Source: Aquimarina spongiae
GTDB lineage: Bacteria; Bacteroidota; Bacteroidia; Flavobacteriales; Flavobacteriaceae
Reading direction: 5' to 3'
Length of the DNA stretch: 64,000 nucleotides
NCBI RefSeq assembly: GCF_900141785.1
Contig: NZ_FQYP01000002.1
Coordinates: 124,001 to 188,000 of the forward strand
Made by a program: the position numbers and the translations under genes. The notes under the pieces are model-generated. The model was not told where the DNA came from, did no database searches, and saw only the letters and a program-made list of their open reading frames with translations. Position 1 is the first letter of the stretch, and every line of letters starts with the position of its first letter. Shown here piece after piece: positions 52,079-60,711 of this stretch.

Positions 52079-52596
52079 TGATTGTTTCAGAAGTTGATTT
52101 ACCAAAGAACTCTTTGCTAGCGAATACCAGGCATGATTATACCGATAGCTTCTCTGGTAGCATCCATACTTCGTCTACTATTGATCAGCATCAATTAGTA
52201 AAAGCTTTTTTTGTATCCTCTCCGAAATGGGTGGGCGCATTACTATTTTTACGAAATAAAATTGTGGCTGTATTTGGACTCAAAACAGGAGAAGCAATTT
52301 CAAAAGAAGACATTCTTAGTAAAGATTTCAGACTACAGAAAGGGGATGCTGTTGGAATTTTTAGAGTATACGACAAAAGTGAAGATGAAATTATTTTTGG
52401 AGAGGACGACAGCCATCTTAATTTTAGAGTCTCTCTTTTATTGACACAAGAAAACACAACCAGGGATTTGATCATATCTACAGTTGTTGTATTCAATAAC
52501 TGGTTAGGAAAGTTATATTTTCTTCCAGTAAAACCATTCCATAAGCGTATCGTAAAAAGTATGCTCAAAAGAACACTAAAGGAATTAAAGAACTAA
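52078..52596 (+). CDS. DUF2867-family protein
   Basis: This 172-aa soluble protein overlaps the M1 peptidase stop by 1 bp. The middle section (KGDAVGIFRVYDKSEDEIIFGEDDSHLNFRVSLLL) and the C-terminal VVFNNWLGKLYFLPVKPFHKRIVKSML match the DUF2867 family, a SRPBCC-like fold without known activity. It lies inside the operon between the peptidase and arginase-family genes. No transmembrane segment is evident. Confidence 0.75.
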   Translation: MIVSEVDLPKNSLLANTRHDYTDSFSGSIHTSSTIDQHQLVKAFFVSSPKWVGALLFLRNKIVAVFGLKTGEAISKEDILSKDFRLQKGDAVGIFRVYDKSEDEIIFGEDDSHLNFRVSLLLTQENTTRDLIISTVVVFNNWLGKLYFLPVKPFHKRIVKSMLKRTLKELKN

Positions 52597-52612
52597 ACAA
52601 TTACTCGAGTAA

Positions 52613-53416
52613 ATGAAAATTTATTTTCCACAATGGCAAGGATCTGGTACAGGAAAAAATATTGAACCTGGAGCAGAAGCGATTCTAAAATATCTTGATG
52701 ACCCCGAATTCGTAAATATCCCCTTATCCAACATCGCAGCTGGAACACAAGGAATACAAAAGCATCATATTAATAACTACGACGCCATTACCGAACAACT
52801 AACTCGTTTAAAAAAAGAAATAGCTACCGTGCAACCTGATACTCTCAAAACTATTGGCGGAGATTGTGGATTAGAAATTGTGCCTGTATCTTATCTCAAT
52901 CAGAAATATCCCAATTTGGGTGTAATATGGTTTGATGCACATGCTGATATTAACAAGCCTTGTGATTCCCCAAGTTGTAATTTTCATGGCATGCCTTTAC
53001 GTACATTGTTAGGTGAAGGAGAACCCGAAATGAGTCCTTTACTATTTTCCACCATTACGGCATCACAAATCCACTATGTGGGTTTACGAGATATAGATAA
53101 GACCGAAAAAGACAGAATACAAGAAGGAGAAATTTATGCCCCGACCAAAATAGATATTGATCACCTTACGGAGACCTTGAAGGCTAAAGGTATCACCCAT
53201 TTGTACCTACACTTCGATTTCGACTGTCTGGAGCCTAACGATTATGATAAAACCTATTATAATGTTCCCAATGGGGTAAGCATTGCTGATGCTGAAACCT
53301 GCATAGAGGCACTTACCGAGAATTTTACGGTTGTAGGAAGTAGTGTTCTTGAATCTGTAACGACAAAAAGTGAAGAACTACAACCGATTTCAAAAATTAT
53401 CGATCTTTTAATCTGA
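52613..53416 (+). CDS. arginase/agmatinase/formiminoglutamase-family protein
   Basis: This 267-aa protein has the ureohydrolase fold. Metal-site motifs are WFDAHADIN (Asp108, His110, Asp112) and HFDFDCLEP near 200. The first motif, normally GGDHS with a His manganese ligand, reads GGDCG with Cys85 instead, so the binuclear centre is altered or the family branch uses Cys. Likely reaction: hydrolysis of a guanidino or formimino group, substrate unknown. It is preceded by DUF2867 and followed 8 bp later by a lipoprotein gene in the same operon. Confidence 0.85.
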   Translation: MKIYFPQWQGSGTGKNIEPGAEAILKYLDDPEFVNIPLSNIAAGTQGIQKHHINNYDAITEQLTRLKKEIATVQPDTLKTIGGDCGLEIVPVSYLNQKYPNLGVIWFDAHADINKPCDSPSCNFHGMPLRTLLGEGEPEMSPLLFSTITASQIHYVGLRDIDKTEKDRIQEGEIYAPTKIDIDHLTETLKAKGITHLYLHFDFDCLEPNDYDKTYYNVPNGVSIADAETCIEALTENFTVVGSSVLESVTTKSEELQPISKIIDLLI

Positions 53417-53423
53417 CACTGCT

Positions 53424-54236
53424 ATGGACACTAAATTCGTATTCTCTTTCTTACTAATTTTTACCCTTTTTATTTTGGGATGCAGCAATGAAACCGCAAA
53501 GAACGATACGAACGACAAAGAAAATAAGAAAAATGAAGTATTGGTACTAGGAGCCATTCATGGTGGACATCTTACAGATTCAGTATATCATACAGCGTAT
53601 TTAACTCAACTAATAAGAGCAATACAACCAGATTATATCCTAGCAGAAATACCACCAGATCGGTTTGATCAAGCGGTAAAAGAATTCAAAGAAAATGATA
53701 GTATTTCAGAATCCCGAGTACGTCGGTTTCCTGAATATGTGGATGTGGTTTTTCCGCTAACCAAAGAAATGAATTTTGAAATCATCCCTACTGCCGGGTG
53801 GACATTACCTATGGCGCAAGAACGCAGTCAAAAATTACGGGCAATAAGCAAAGACTCTACTCGAATTGAAGACTGGAATGCATATCGCAAAGCAAACCGT
53901 ATATCTGATTCCGTTTATCAAGCAACGGGAAAAGTAAATGATCCTTACTTTATTCATACCCACACTTATGATAGTATACAGGATATCGCTTTGCAGGTAT
54001 ATAATGATTTGTTTAATGTAGAATTAGGCTTGGGAGGATGGGATAATATCAATATTGCTCATTATTGGAAAATTGAAAAAGCATTAGAAAAACATCGCTA
54101 TCAAAATAAAAGAATGCTTATTATATATGGAGCAGGTCATAAAGGTTGGTTTTTAAGAGAGTTAAGAAAGCGTGATGATATCAAATTATTAGAGATGAAA
54201 CCTTTTCTTGACAAAATATCTCAAAACCAATCCTAA
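53424..54236 (+). CDS. lipoprotein resembling TraB/ChaN-like proteins, function unknown
   Basis: This 270-aa protein has a lipobox LFILGC (Cys20) and Asn/Lys-rich linker to about residue 38. The mature part begins VLVLGAIHGGHLTDSVYHT and continues with QPDYILAEIPPDRF, a pattern resembling TraB/PrgY-type domains (short strand, Gly-x-x-His, then a conserved Glu in a later strand). Late residues LIIYGAGHKGWFLRELRKRDDI repeat a G-x-x-H feature. This could make a two-histidine metal site, but no activity is established. It lies between the arginase-family and alcohol-dehydrogenase genes. Confidence 0.55.
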   Translation: MDTKFVFSFLLIFTLFILGCSNETAKNDTNDKENKKNEVLVLGAIHGGHLTDSVYHTAYLTQLIRAIQPDYILAEIPPDRFDQAVKEFKENDSISESRVRRFPEYVDVVFPLTKEMNFEIIPTAGWTLPMAQERSQKLRAISKDSTRIEDWNAYRKANRISDSVYQATGKVNDPYFIHTHTYDSIQDIALQVYNDLFNVELGLGGWDNINIAHYWKIEKALEKHRYQNKRMLIIYGAGHKGWFLRELRKRDDIKLLEMKPFLDKISQNQS

Positions 54237-54269
54237 AACCAAAGGTCCACCTGCATATTAAAAAGTTCT

Positions 54270-55310
54270 ATGAAAGCAATTGTATTTGAAGAATTTAAAG
54301 GTCCTCTCACCGAACAAAATGTACAAGATCCAACGCCTAATCCGCACAGTGTTGTTATTAAAGTCACTGCAACTGGGTTATGCCGTAGTGATTGGCATGG
54401 TTGGATGGGACATGATCCAGATATCCGATTACCACATGTCCCGGGGCATGAATTGGCTGGAGTTATTGAGGCTACCGGGAAATTCGTCAAAAACTTTAAA
54501 ATTGGGGATAGAGTTACCGTTCCCTTTGTAGCGGGTTGCGGTCACTGTGGTGAATGTATATCGGGCAATCATCAAGTGTGCGATCACCAATCCCAACCCG
54601 GATTTACACACTGGGGTTCATTTGCAGAGTATGTTGCTATAGATTATGCAGATACTAATTTGGTTCGGCTACCCGATTCGATCGATGATGAAACTGCTGC
54701 TACTTTGGGATGTCGATTCATCACATCTTTTAGAGCTGTTGTGGAGCAAGGCAAAGTAAGTGCAGGACAATTTATAGCAATTCATGGATGCGGTGGTGTT
54801 GGTTTGTCGGCAATAATGATCGCAAAAGCGATAGGAGCGCAAGTTATTGCTATAGATATCAATGATCAAACTTTACAATTTGCCAAAGAATTGGGTGCAT
54901 TTGCAACAATTAATGCAAAGGATCAAAAACATATTGTGGATGAGATACGATCCTTGACCAATGGGGGTGTTCATGTTTCCCTCGATGCGTTAGGAAGTGC
55001 AGCTACTTGTTTTAATTCTGTGGCTAATCTCAGAAAAAGAGGAAAACATATTCAGGTAGGTCTAATGACAGGAGATCATGCACATCCCAAAATCCCAATG
55101 GACATGGTGCTAGCTAATGAGCTAGAAGTAATTGGAAGTCATGGGATGCAAGCTTACAAATATCCAGAGATGTTACAAATGATAAGTGCTGGTACGTTGA
55201 AACCCCAAAAATTAATCCAGAAAACCATTTCTCTGGAAGATGCAATAACCGCTCTACCCCAAATGAACACTTTTCAAAATATGGGAGTACAAGTAATTAA
55301 CTCTTTTTAA
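54270..55310 (+). CDS. zinc-dependent medium-chain alcohol dehydrogenase
   Basis: This 346-aa protein is of normal length for the family. Catalytic zinc ligands are Cys38 in [11 protein letters not shown] and His60-Glu61 in VPGHELAG; the structural zinc site is the four-Cys lobe [15 protein letters not shown] (about 90-104); the NAD(P)-binding motif is [16 protein letters not shown] (about 171-186), followed by an acidic residue in VIAIDIN favouring NAD. It oxidises an alcohol or reduces an aldehyde of unknown structure. It starts 33 bp after the lipoprotein gene and 11 bp before the nitrilase gene. An aldehyde/alcohol step beside a nitrilase could belong to one degradation route. Confidence 0.93.
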   Translation: MKAIVFEEFKGPLTEQNVQDPTPNPHSVVIKVTATGLCRSDWHGWMGHDPDIRLPHVPGHELAGVIEATGKFVKNFKIGDRVTVPFVAGCGHCGECISGNHQVCDHQSQPGFTHWGSFAEYVAIDYADTNLVRLPDSIDDETAATLGCRFITSFRAVVEQGKVSAGQFIAIHGCGGVGLSAIMIAKAIGAQVIAIDINDQTLQFAKELGAFATINAKDQKHIVDEIRSLTNGGVHVSLDALGSAATCFNSVANLRKRGKHIQVGLMTGDHAHPKIPMDMVLANELEVIGSHGMQAYKYPEMLQMISAGTLKPQKLIQKTISLEDAITALPQMNTFQNMGVQVINSF

Positions 55311-55321
55311 AACCCTAAGGT

Positions 55322-56245
55322 ATGTCTGTAAAAGTATGTTTGATTCAGGATCATCCAGAATTTTTTGATAAAGAAAAGACCATTAATAAGGTGGCTTCTT
55401 TGGTTTCCCAATATGCCAAAGAGGGTTGTAACTTGATTGTTTTCCCAGAATCTTTTATACCTGGGTATCCCAGAGGGTTTTCTTTTGGAGCAACGATAGG
55501 TAGCAGAACTCCAGAAGGCAGGGAACTATATGCTACATATTATGATAATAGTATTGATCTGGAAAGCGAGGATCTTAAACGCCTGGAAAAAATAGCTAAG
55601 TCAGAAAATGCATACCTGGTAATTGGCGTAACCGAAAAACAAGCTGTAAACGGAAGTTTGTACTGCTCTATGCTTTACATTTCTCCAACAAAAGGATTGT
55701 TAGGGGTACATAGAAAAATTAAACCTACCGGTACAGAACGCCTAATCTGGGCTGAAGCTGCTGGAGAATCTTTAGTGGCATTCGATACTAAAATCGGGAA
55801 ATTAGGAGGATTGATCTGTTGGGAAAATTACATGCCACTAGCGCGTATGTCTATGTACCAACAAGGAGTAGAAATTTATATTGCTCCCACTGCAGATTCT
55901 AGAGAAGAATGGACCTCAACCATGAAACATATTGCCCTAGAGGGGAGATGTTTTGTTTTGGGTTGCAATCAATACTACACCAAATCTATGTATCCAGACA
56001 CCTATCAAACTATGGTAAATAACGAACCTGAAGAAATGTGTCCAGGAGGTAGTATCATTGTTTCTCCATTAGGAAAAGTTATGGCGGGACCTCTTTTTGG
56101 TGAATCTGGAGCGTTAATTGCTGAATTGGATCTGAATGAAATCACACAAAGTAAACTGGATTTTGATGTAATTGGTCATTATTCGAGAAATGACATCTTC
56201 CATTTTGAAGTAAAAAATCAGCCCGATATGAAGACAGAAAATTAA
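55322..56245 (+). CDS. nitrilase (carbon-nitrogen hydrolase superfamily)
   Basis: This 307-aa protein has the catalytic triad Glu43 (FPESFIPGYPRG), Lys132 (HRKIKPTGTERLIW) and Cys166 (GGLICWENYMPLARM). The FPExFxPGYPRG and CWENYMPL forms are those of true nitrilases (branch 1), which convert nitriles to acid and ammonia, rather than of amidases. The loop after ERLIW reads AEAAGES instead of the common GxGDGS. It is the last gene of the plus-strand operon. The physiological nitrile is unknown; plant, algal or self-generated nitriles are possible. Confidence 0.9.
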   Translation: MSVKVCLIQDHPEFFDKEKTINKVASLVSQYAKEGCNLIVFPESFIPGYPRGFSFGATIGSRTPEGRELYATYYDNSIDLESEDLKRLEKIAKSENAYLVIGVTEKQAVNGSLYCSMLYISPTKGLLGVHRKIKPTGTERLIWAEAAGESLVAFDTKIGKLGGLICWENYMPLARMSMYQQGVEIYIAPTADSREEWTSTMKHIALEGRCFVLGCNQYYTKSMYPDTYQTMVNNEPEEMCPGGSIIVSPLGKVMAGPLFGESGALIAELDLNEITQSKLDFDVIGHYSRNDIFHFEVKNQPDMKTEN

Positions 56246-56365
56246 ATCCCTTTTTTTAAATTATCATTCTACTAAGTTTTAATTAAATATAGATAGTAGA
56301 AACCTTAAAAGGAATAGTATTCTTATTACTTTTAAAGAACACAAATAAATCTTTAGTCTCTCTTT

Positions 56366-57244
56366 ATGAGTAAACCTGTTGAATTCACCTTTGTTTTACC
56401 TACCAGACTTAAGGGAGGAAGAAAATATGATGACTACTTCAGAGTAAAAGAATTTCTCATACCTTCTTTGAAAAAAAATTTAATTGATAAAGATCATATT
56501 GAATTAATTATTATCATTCCAGAATATGAATTCATCTATTTTGATCCAGAAGATCTCGGACTTTCGAATTTTAGATATAGAGTTTTCGGCGACAAGGAAG
56601 TCATAGGAAAACAACATCATATTGGTGGATGGTACAAACAACAATTGATTAAATTGGCTATTGCCGGAGTCGTTACTTCAGACTATTTTTTGACTTTGGA
56701 TGCTGATGTTATTTTATGTAACCCTATTTCTTATAAAGATTTTTTTCAGGAGGGTAAACCCATAATTCAAAAAGAGTTGTATAGCTATCATATCCGTTGG
56801 TGGCAAAGTACTGCAGCTCTATTACATTATGACATCAAATTTGATCCAAAAGGGTATTGTCCTGGTGTTACACCTGCAGTACTTTCTAAAGAATTAGTAA
56901 TCAAAATGGTTTATCATCTTCGTAAACATTTTAATGACTCAGATTGGATGGGTAGTTTATGTAGAAATCTGAAACATCCTTATGAAGCATCCTGGACTGA
57001 ATATTGTTTGTATTGGTTATTTATAATGCAAGAGCATAATTTGTCCTCTTTGTACTGCACAAACCCAGATCGAATTCTATTGGGTAAAAGTATTTGGTCC
57101 GATGGTGAATTCCATAATATGAAAGGAAACATAGGCTCTCAACTGTTTGAGTACAAAAATCATATTTTTAGTATTGTACAAAGTAATCTAAATGATTTGA
57201 ATTTTGCAGAGTTAAAAAAGGAGTTGACTCCGTTTATTTTTTGA
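56366..57244 (+). CDS. DUF6492-like protein, glycosyltransferase-like
   Basis: This 292-aa soluble protein starts with a short strand (VEFTFVLPTRLKGG), and the central YFLTLDADVILCNPI contains a DxD motif in the position where GT-A glycosyltransferases bind metal-sugar nucleotide. Long Trp/Tyr-rich stretches follow (HIRWWQSTAALLHYD, SWTEYCLYWLFIMQEH). This matches the DUF6492 layout, presumed nucleotide-sugar dependent. There are no polysaccharide-biosynthesis genes beside it, so the role is open. Confidence 0.65.
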   Translation: MSKPVEFTFVLPTRLKGGRKYDDYFRVKEFLIPSLKKNLIDKDHIELIIIIPEYEFIYFDPEDLGLSNFRYRVFGDKEVIGKQHHIGGWYKQQLIKLAIAGVVTSDYFLTLDADVILCNPISYKDFFQEGKPIIQKELYSYHIRWWQSTAALLHYDIKFDPKGYCPGVTPAVLSKELVIKMVYHLRKHFNDSDWMGSLCRNLKHPYEASWTEYCLYWLFIMQEHNLSSLYCTNPDRILLGKSIWSDGEFHNMKGNIGSQLFEYKNHIFSIVQSNLNDLNFAELKKELTPFIF

Positions 57245-57411
57245 AAAAGGTGTGAATCCTTATAAACCGTGAAAAACGAATACTTGCGCTGGTTTTATTC
57301 ACTAATCAGATCATGAGATTTTAGCTGCATCCAATTTTTTCGTGTTTTTTTTCAATCAAGTGTAACAATTCTTTTGGTATTGCATCAAAGGGAAAAACAA
57401 AATACAAAAAC

Positions 57412-58251
57412 ATGAAAACTTTAAAAATCGTTTTTCTTCTAATTATTGTTACAAGTTTGGGATACAGTCAATCATCATCAATCAAAATTGAAGTTCTTGG
57501 AGAGGGGGATCCGATAATATTCCTTCCAGGTTTTATCACACCAGGATCTATTTGGAAAGAAACAGTAACACACTTAACTTTAGATAATGAAGCACACCTA
57601 GTATCCTATGCTGGTTTTAACGGTATAGCTCCAATAGAAATGCCCTGGTATAACACCATCAAGAAAGAATTGGTCACCTATATCAAAAACAAAAAATTGA
57701 CAAATGTAACGATAATAGGACACAGTATGGGGGGCAATCTCGCCACAGATTTGGCGGCAGAACTACCAGATACTGTGACCAAATTGATCATTGTGGATGC
57801 TCTTGCTTGTATGCGAGAAGTCATGATGCCTGGTATACCCGCCAGTAGTTTACAATACGACAGTCCTTACAATCAACAAGTACTGGCTATGGAAGAAGCG
57901 CAATTTAAGCAAACAGCTATGATGATGGCTCAAAATATGACAAATACTGAAGATAAAGTACAAACCATTGTCGATTGGATTTTGGAGGCCGACCGCAAAA
58001 CTTATGTTTATGGATATACAGATTTATTAAAATTGGATTTAAGAGAAGTATTGGATAAGGTAAACGCTAAAACTTTAATTCTCGGAGCTTCTTTTCCTTC
58101 CTTAGAAATGGCCAAAGATAATTATGAAAAACAATATTCAAATTTATCCGACAAGACCATTACAATGGTTTCAAACAGTAAACACTTTATTATGTTTGAC
58201 CAACCCGAATGGTTTTATAATCAGGTAAACGCTTTTCTAACTAATGAGTAA
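57412..58251 (+). CDS. secreted alpha/beta-fold hydrolase
   Basis: This 279-aa protein has a signal peptide 1-20. The oxyanion region is FLPGFITPGS and the nucleophile elbow GHSMGGN (Ser at about 105). The later Asp is probable near DYTDLLKLDL or LILGA, and His in SNSKHFIMFDQPEWF. The substrate is unknown. Its last 8 bases overlap the ECF sigma gene, so sigma factor, membrane protein and hydrolase form an operon and the hydrolase may be under the sigma factor's control. Confidence 0.83.
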   Translation: MKTLKIVFLLIIVTSLGYSQSSSIKIEVLGEGDPIIFLPGFITPGSIWKETVTHLTLDNEAHLVSYAGFNGIAPIEMPWYNTIKKELVTYIKNKKLTNVTIIGHSMGGNLATDLAAELPDTVTKLIIVDALACMREVMMPGIPASSLQYDSPYNQQVLAMEEAQFKQTAMMMAQNMTNTEDKVQTIVDWILEADRKTYVYGYTDLLKLDLREVLDKVNAKTLILGASFPSLEMAKDNYEKQYSNLSDKTITMVSNSKHFIMFDQPEWFYNQVNAFLTNE

Positions 58252-58738
58252 AAAGAACCAACAACTCTTTGAGACGGTATATCAGCAGTGCTACCCTATG
58301 GTATTGCAAATGTGCCTGGGTTTTGTAAAGGGTAATAGTGATTTGGCTAATGATCTATCTCAAGAAGTATTTATTAATATTTGGAATGCTCTGGATAAAT
58401 TCAAAGGAAAATCCACTCCTAAAACCTGGGTGTATAGAATTACCGTGAATACCTGCTTACAATATCTTAGAAAAGAAAAGAATAAAACGAAACTTCCGAT
58501 AGAAAAAGTAGAACAGGTATTGATAGATGAATCCAAAGAAATTGATCATCAACAAAATCAAAACCTCTACCGTGCAATTGGACAACTAGAAGAACTAGAT
58601 CGGCTTCTTATCATGATGGTACTCGAAGAACAAGATTATGATACTATTGCCGAAGTACTAGGAATTACTCCAACAAATGTTAGAGTAAAAATTCACAGAA
58701 TTAAAAAAAGATTAAAAAAAATATTGGATCATGAGTGA
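58244..58738 (+). CDS. ECF-family RNA polymerase sigma factor
   Basis: This 164-aa protein has sigma region 2 (CLGFVKGNSDLANDLSQEVFINIWNALDKFKGKSTPKTWVYRITVNTC) and region 4 (LDRLLIMMVLEEQDYDTIAEVLGITPTNVRVKIHRIKKRLKK). It overlaps the upstream hydrolase gene by 8 bp and the next gene by 8 bp, a strictly coupled arrangement usual for a sigma/anti-sigma pair. Targets unknown. Confidence 0.92.
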   Translation: MSKKNQQLFETVYQQCYPMVLQMCLGFVKGNSDLANDLSQEVFINIWNALDKFKGKSTPKTWVYRITVNTCLQYLRKEKNKTKLPIEKVEQVLIDESKEIDHQQNQNLYRAIGQLEELDRLLIMMVLEEQDYDTIAEVLGITPTNVRVKIHRIKKRLKKILDHE

Positions 58739-59327
58739 TAATTTTGAAGCACTACAAAATCAGTGGAAAAAAAATAAAAAGCAAGTTGAACACGATTCTG
58801 ATGCAATGAGCAAAATGCTAGCATCTATAAAAGCCAAAAGAAACTGGAGCAAACGATTTCATTACGGGAACATCGTTGTTCTCTCCCTTGTAGTAGTTCT
58901 AATTTCTTCCTTTTTCTACTTTGTCGCACCAGTACAAAAAATCTTAAGTCAAATCGGAGTTGCGCTTATGGTCGGAGGTTTACTACTTAGAATAGGTATC
59001 GAGTTTTTTAGTGTTGAAAAACTAAAGCAAATACAATTTGATGATACTGTTTTGAAAAACACAACGGATACTCTGTCTTTTTATGCCTTCAGAAAGCAAA
59101 TCCATGGCCCAATTACAATAGGCATTATCGCCTTATACACTATAGGTTTTTTCTTTATTACTTTAGAATTTACATTATATTTTTCTACAATAGCAATGAT
59201 CCTTATTTATGTATCCTATGTTATTGGAGCGATTGTCCCTGTATTTTTTGTTAGGAAAAACATCATAAAAGAAATTAGAATCTTAAAAGAAATCACCCAA
59301 TTAAAAGACCACATTAGTATAGCATAA
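58731..59327 (+). CDS. membrane protein, candidate anti-sigma factor of the ECF sigma
   Basis: This 198-aa protein has a cytoplasmic N-terminus of about 45 residues (basic and acidic, LQNQWKKNKKQVEHDSDAMSKML) and then four hydrophobic helices. It overlaps the sigma gene. No classical ZAS zinc motif is visible, but position and topology suit an anti-sigma factor that binds sigma with its N-terminal helix. No homologous name recognised. Confidence 0.55.
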   Translation: MSDNFEALQNQWKKNKKQVEHDSDAMSKMLASIKAKRNWSKRFHYGNIVVLSLVVVLISSFFYFVAPVQKILSQIGVALMVGGLLLRIGIEFFSVEKLKQIQFDDTVLKNTTDTLSFYAFRKQIHGPITIGIIALYTIGFFFITLEFTLYFSTIAMILIYVSYVIGAIVPVFFVRKNIIKEIRILKEITQLKDHISIA

Positions 59328-59398
59328 GCTACATATCCAAAATACTACTAAAAATAAAAAGCGTATCTTAAAATTCTTATTGAAATACACCAAAAAAA

Positions 59399-59974
59399 AT
59401 GCAAGACAAACCCGAATTATATTTCAAAAATGATCAGGAATGGCGAAACTGGTTACACAATAACCATAAGGAATATGGAGGTGTTTATCTCATCTTTTAT
59501 AAGGTGGAAACCAAAATACCCAGTATGCGCTGGGAAGAAGCAGTGCGTGTAGCTCTTTGCTATGGATGGATTGATTCTACTGTTAAGAGGATTGATGACC
59601 AACGTAGACGGCAATATTTCTGCCCTAGAAAACCAAAAAGCGTTTGGAGTAAAGTAAATAAGATCCATATCAAAGATCTTATTAAAAACAAACTCATGCA
59701 CAAAAGCGGTTTGACCAGTATCCAAATCGCTAAAGAAAATGGATCTTGGACCGTTCTAGACGATGTCGAGAACGGAATTATACCTGAAGATCTGCAAAAA
59801 GCCTTTACATTAAATCCTCAAGCCTATGAAAATTATCAACAGTTTGCCAGAGGATATCAAAAAAGCTATTTGTACTGGTTGAATCAAGCCAAACGAGAAG
59901 AAACTCGAAATAAACGAATCATTGAAATTATCAACTTATGTGAAGCCAATCAAAAAAGTAGAGGTAATCGATAA
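59399..59974 (+). CDS. YdeI/OmpD-associated-family protein
   Basis: This 191-aa protein starts with a short acceptor segment (LYFKNDQEWRNWLHNNHKEYGGVYLIFYK), then WEEAVRVALCYGWIDSTVKRIDDQRRRQYFCPRKPKSVWSKVNK, which is the YdeI-like signature. Family members are small cytoplasmic proteins tied to antimicrobial-peptide or bacteriocin resistance in some species, mechanism unclear. It converges with the second LytTR regulator; their stops are 7 bp apart, with no terminator space. Confidence 0.82.
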   Translation: MQDKPELYFKNDQEWRNWLHNNHKEYGGVYLIFYKVETKIPSMRWEEAVRVALCYGWIDSTVKRIDDQRRRQYFCPRKPKSVWSKVNKIHIKDLIKNKLMHKSGLTSIQIAKENGSWTVLDDVENGIIPEDLQKAFTLNPQAYENYQQFARGYQKSYLYWLNQAKREETRNKRIIEIINLCEANQKSRGNR

Positions 59975-59981
59975 CGAAGTA

Positions 59982-60710
59982 TCAAAACATCAATTTTTTG
60001 ATGTTATCCATATATCCTCTGCTCACTCTTACCACATCATCATTTTGCATGACCACATCGTAGCTTTTGGTATATTTAATTAACTCTTTCACATTATGAA
60101 TATTAATTATAGAGGAACGATGAACTCTAATGAATACAGATGGATCTAGCTTTTCTTCCAAAACAGAAATTCCGAAATTACTTAAATAAGTGCCATTATT
60201 CGTGATTAGTTTAGAATAATCCCCATACGCCTCAACACGAATAATCTCATCTACAGCTACAGTAATTAGTTTGTTTTGAGACTGTACCAAGATGCGTTCC
60301 GGATATTTAGGTTTATCCATCAACAAACTCTCTGCCAATGGCCTAATTTTATTTTCTTTACTATTACTAGATATTTTTTCTATAGCAGTTTTAAAGCGTT
60401 CTTTTGTATATGGTTTTAACAAATAATCAATCGCATGCACTTCAAAAGCTTGCAAAGCATACTTATCATATGCGGTAGAAAAGATAATCTCTGGGATTTC
60501 TTCAATATGTGTTAATACATCGAACCCCGTCATACCAGGCATCTGTACATCCATAAATACCAAATCCGGAACAAACTCATTAATCATTTTTACGGCATCC
60601 ACCCCATTGTTCGCTTCTCCTAACAATACCAGCTCCGGAAAATCTATCAAATACTCCTTGATCAACTTTCTTCCTGCTGCTTCGTCATCAACAATAATTA
60701 CTTTTTTCAT
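59982..60710 (-). CDS. LytTR-family response regulator (second system)
   Basis: This 242-aa protein has a receiver 1-120 with DDE (8-10), phosphoacceptor Asp55 in DLVFMDVQMPGMTG, Thr/Lys in STAYDKYALQ and LLKPYTKERF; a LytTR domain 140-240 (DEIIRVEAYGDYSKLITNNGTYLSNFG; FIRVHRSSIINI). The gene follows its kinase by 1 bp on the minus strand and is divergent from the outer-membrane protein gene at 61965, which lies across a perfect inverted repeat and is a candidate target. Confidence 0.95.
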   Translation of the reverse strand: MKKVIIVDDEAAGRKLIKEYLIDFPELVLLGEANNGVDAVKMINEFVPDLVFMDVQMPGMTGFDVLTHIEEIPEIIFSTAYDKYALQAFEVHAIDYLLKPYTKERFKTAIEKISSNSKENKIRPLAESLLMDKPKYPERILVQSQNKLITVAVDEIIRVEAYGDYSKLITNNGTYLSNFGISVLEEKLDPSVFIRVHRSSIINIHNVKELIKYTKSYDVVMQNDDVVRVSRGYMDNIKKLMF

Positions 60711-60711
60711 A

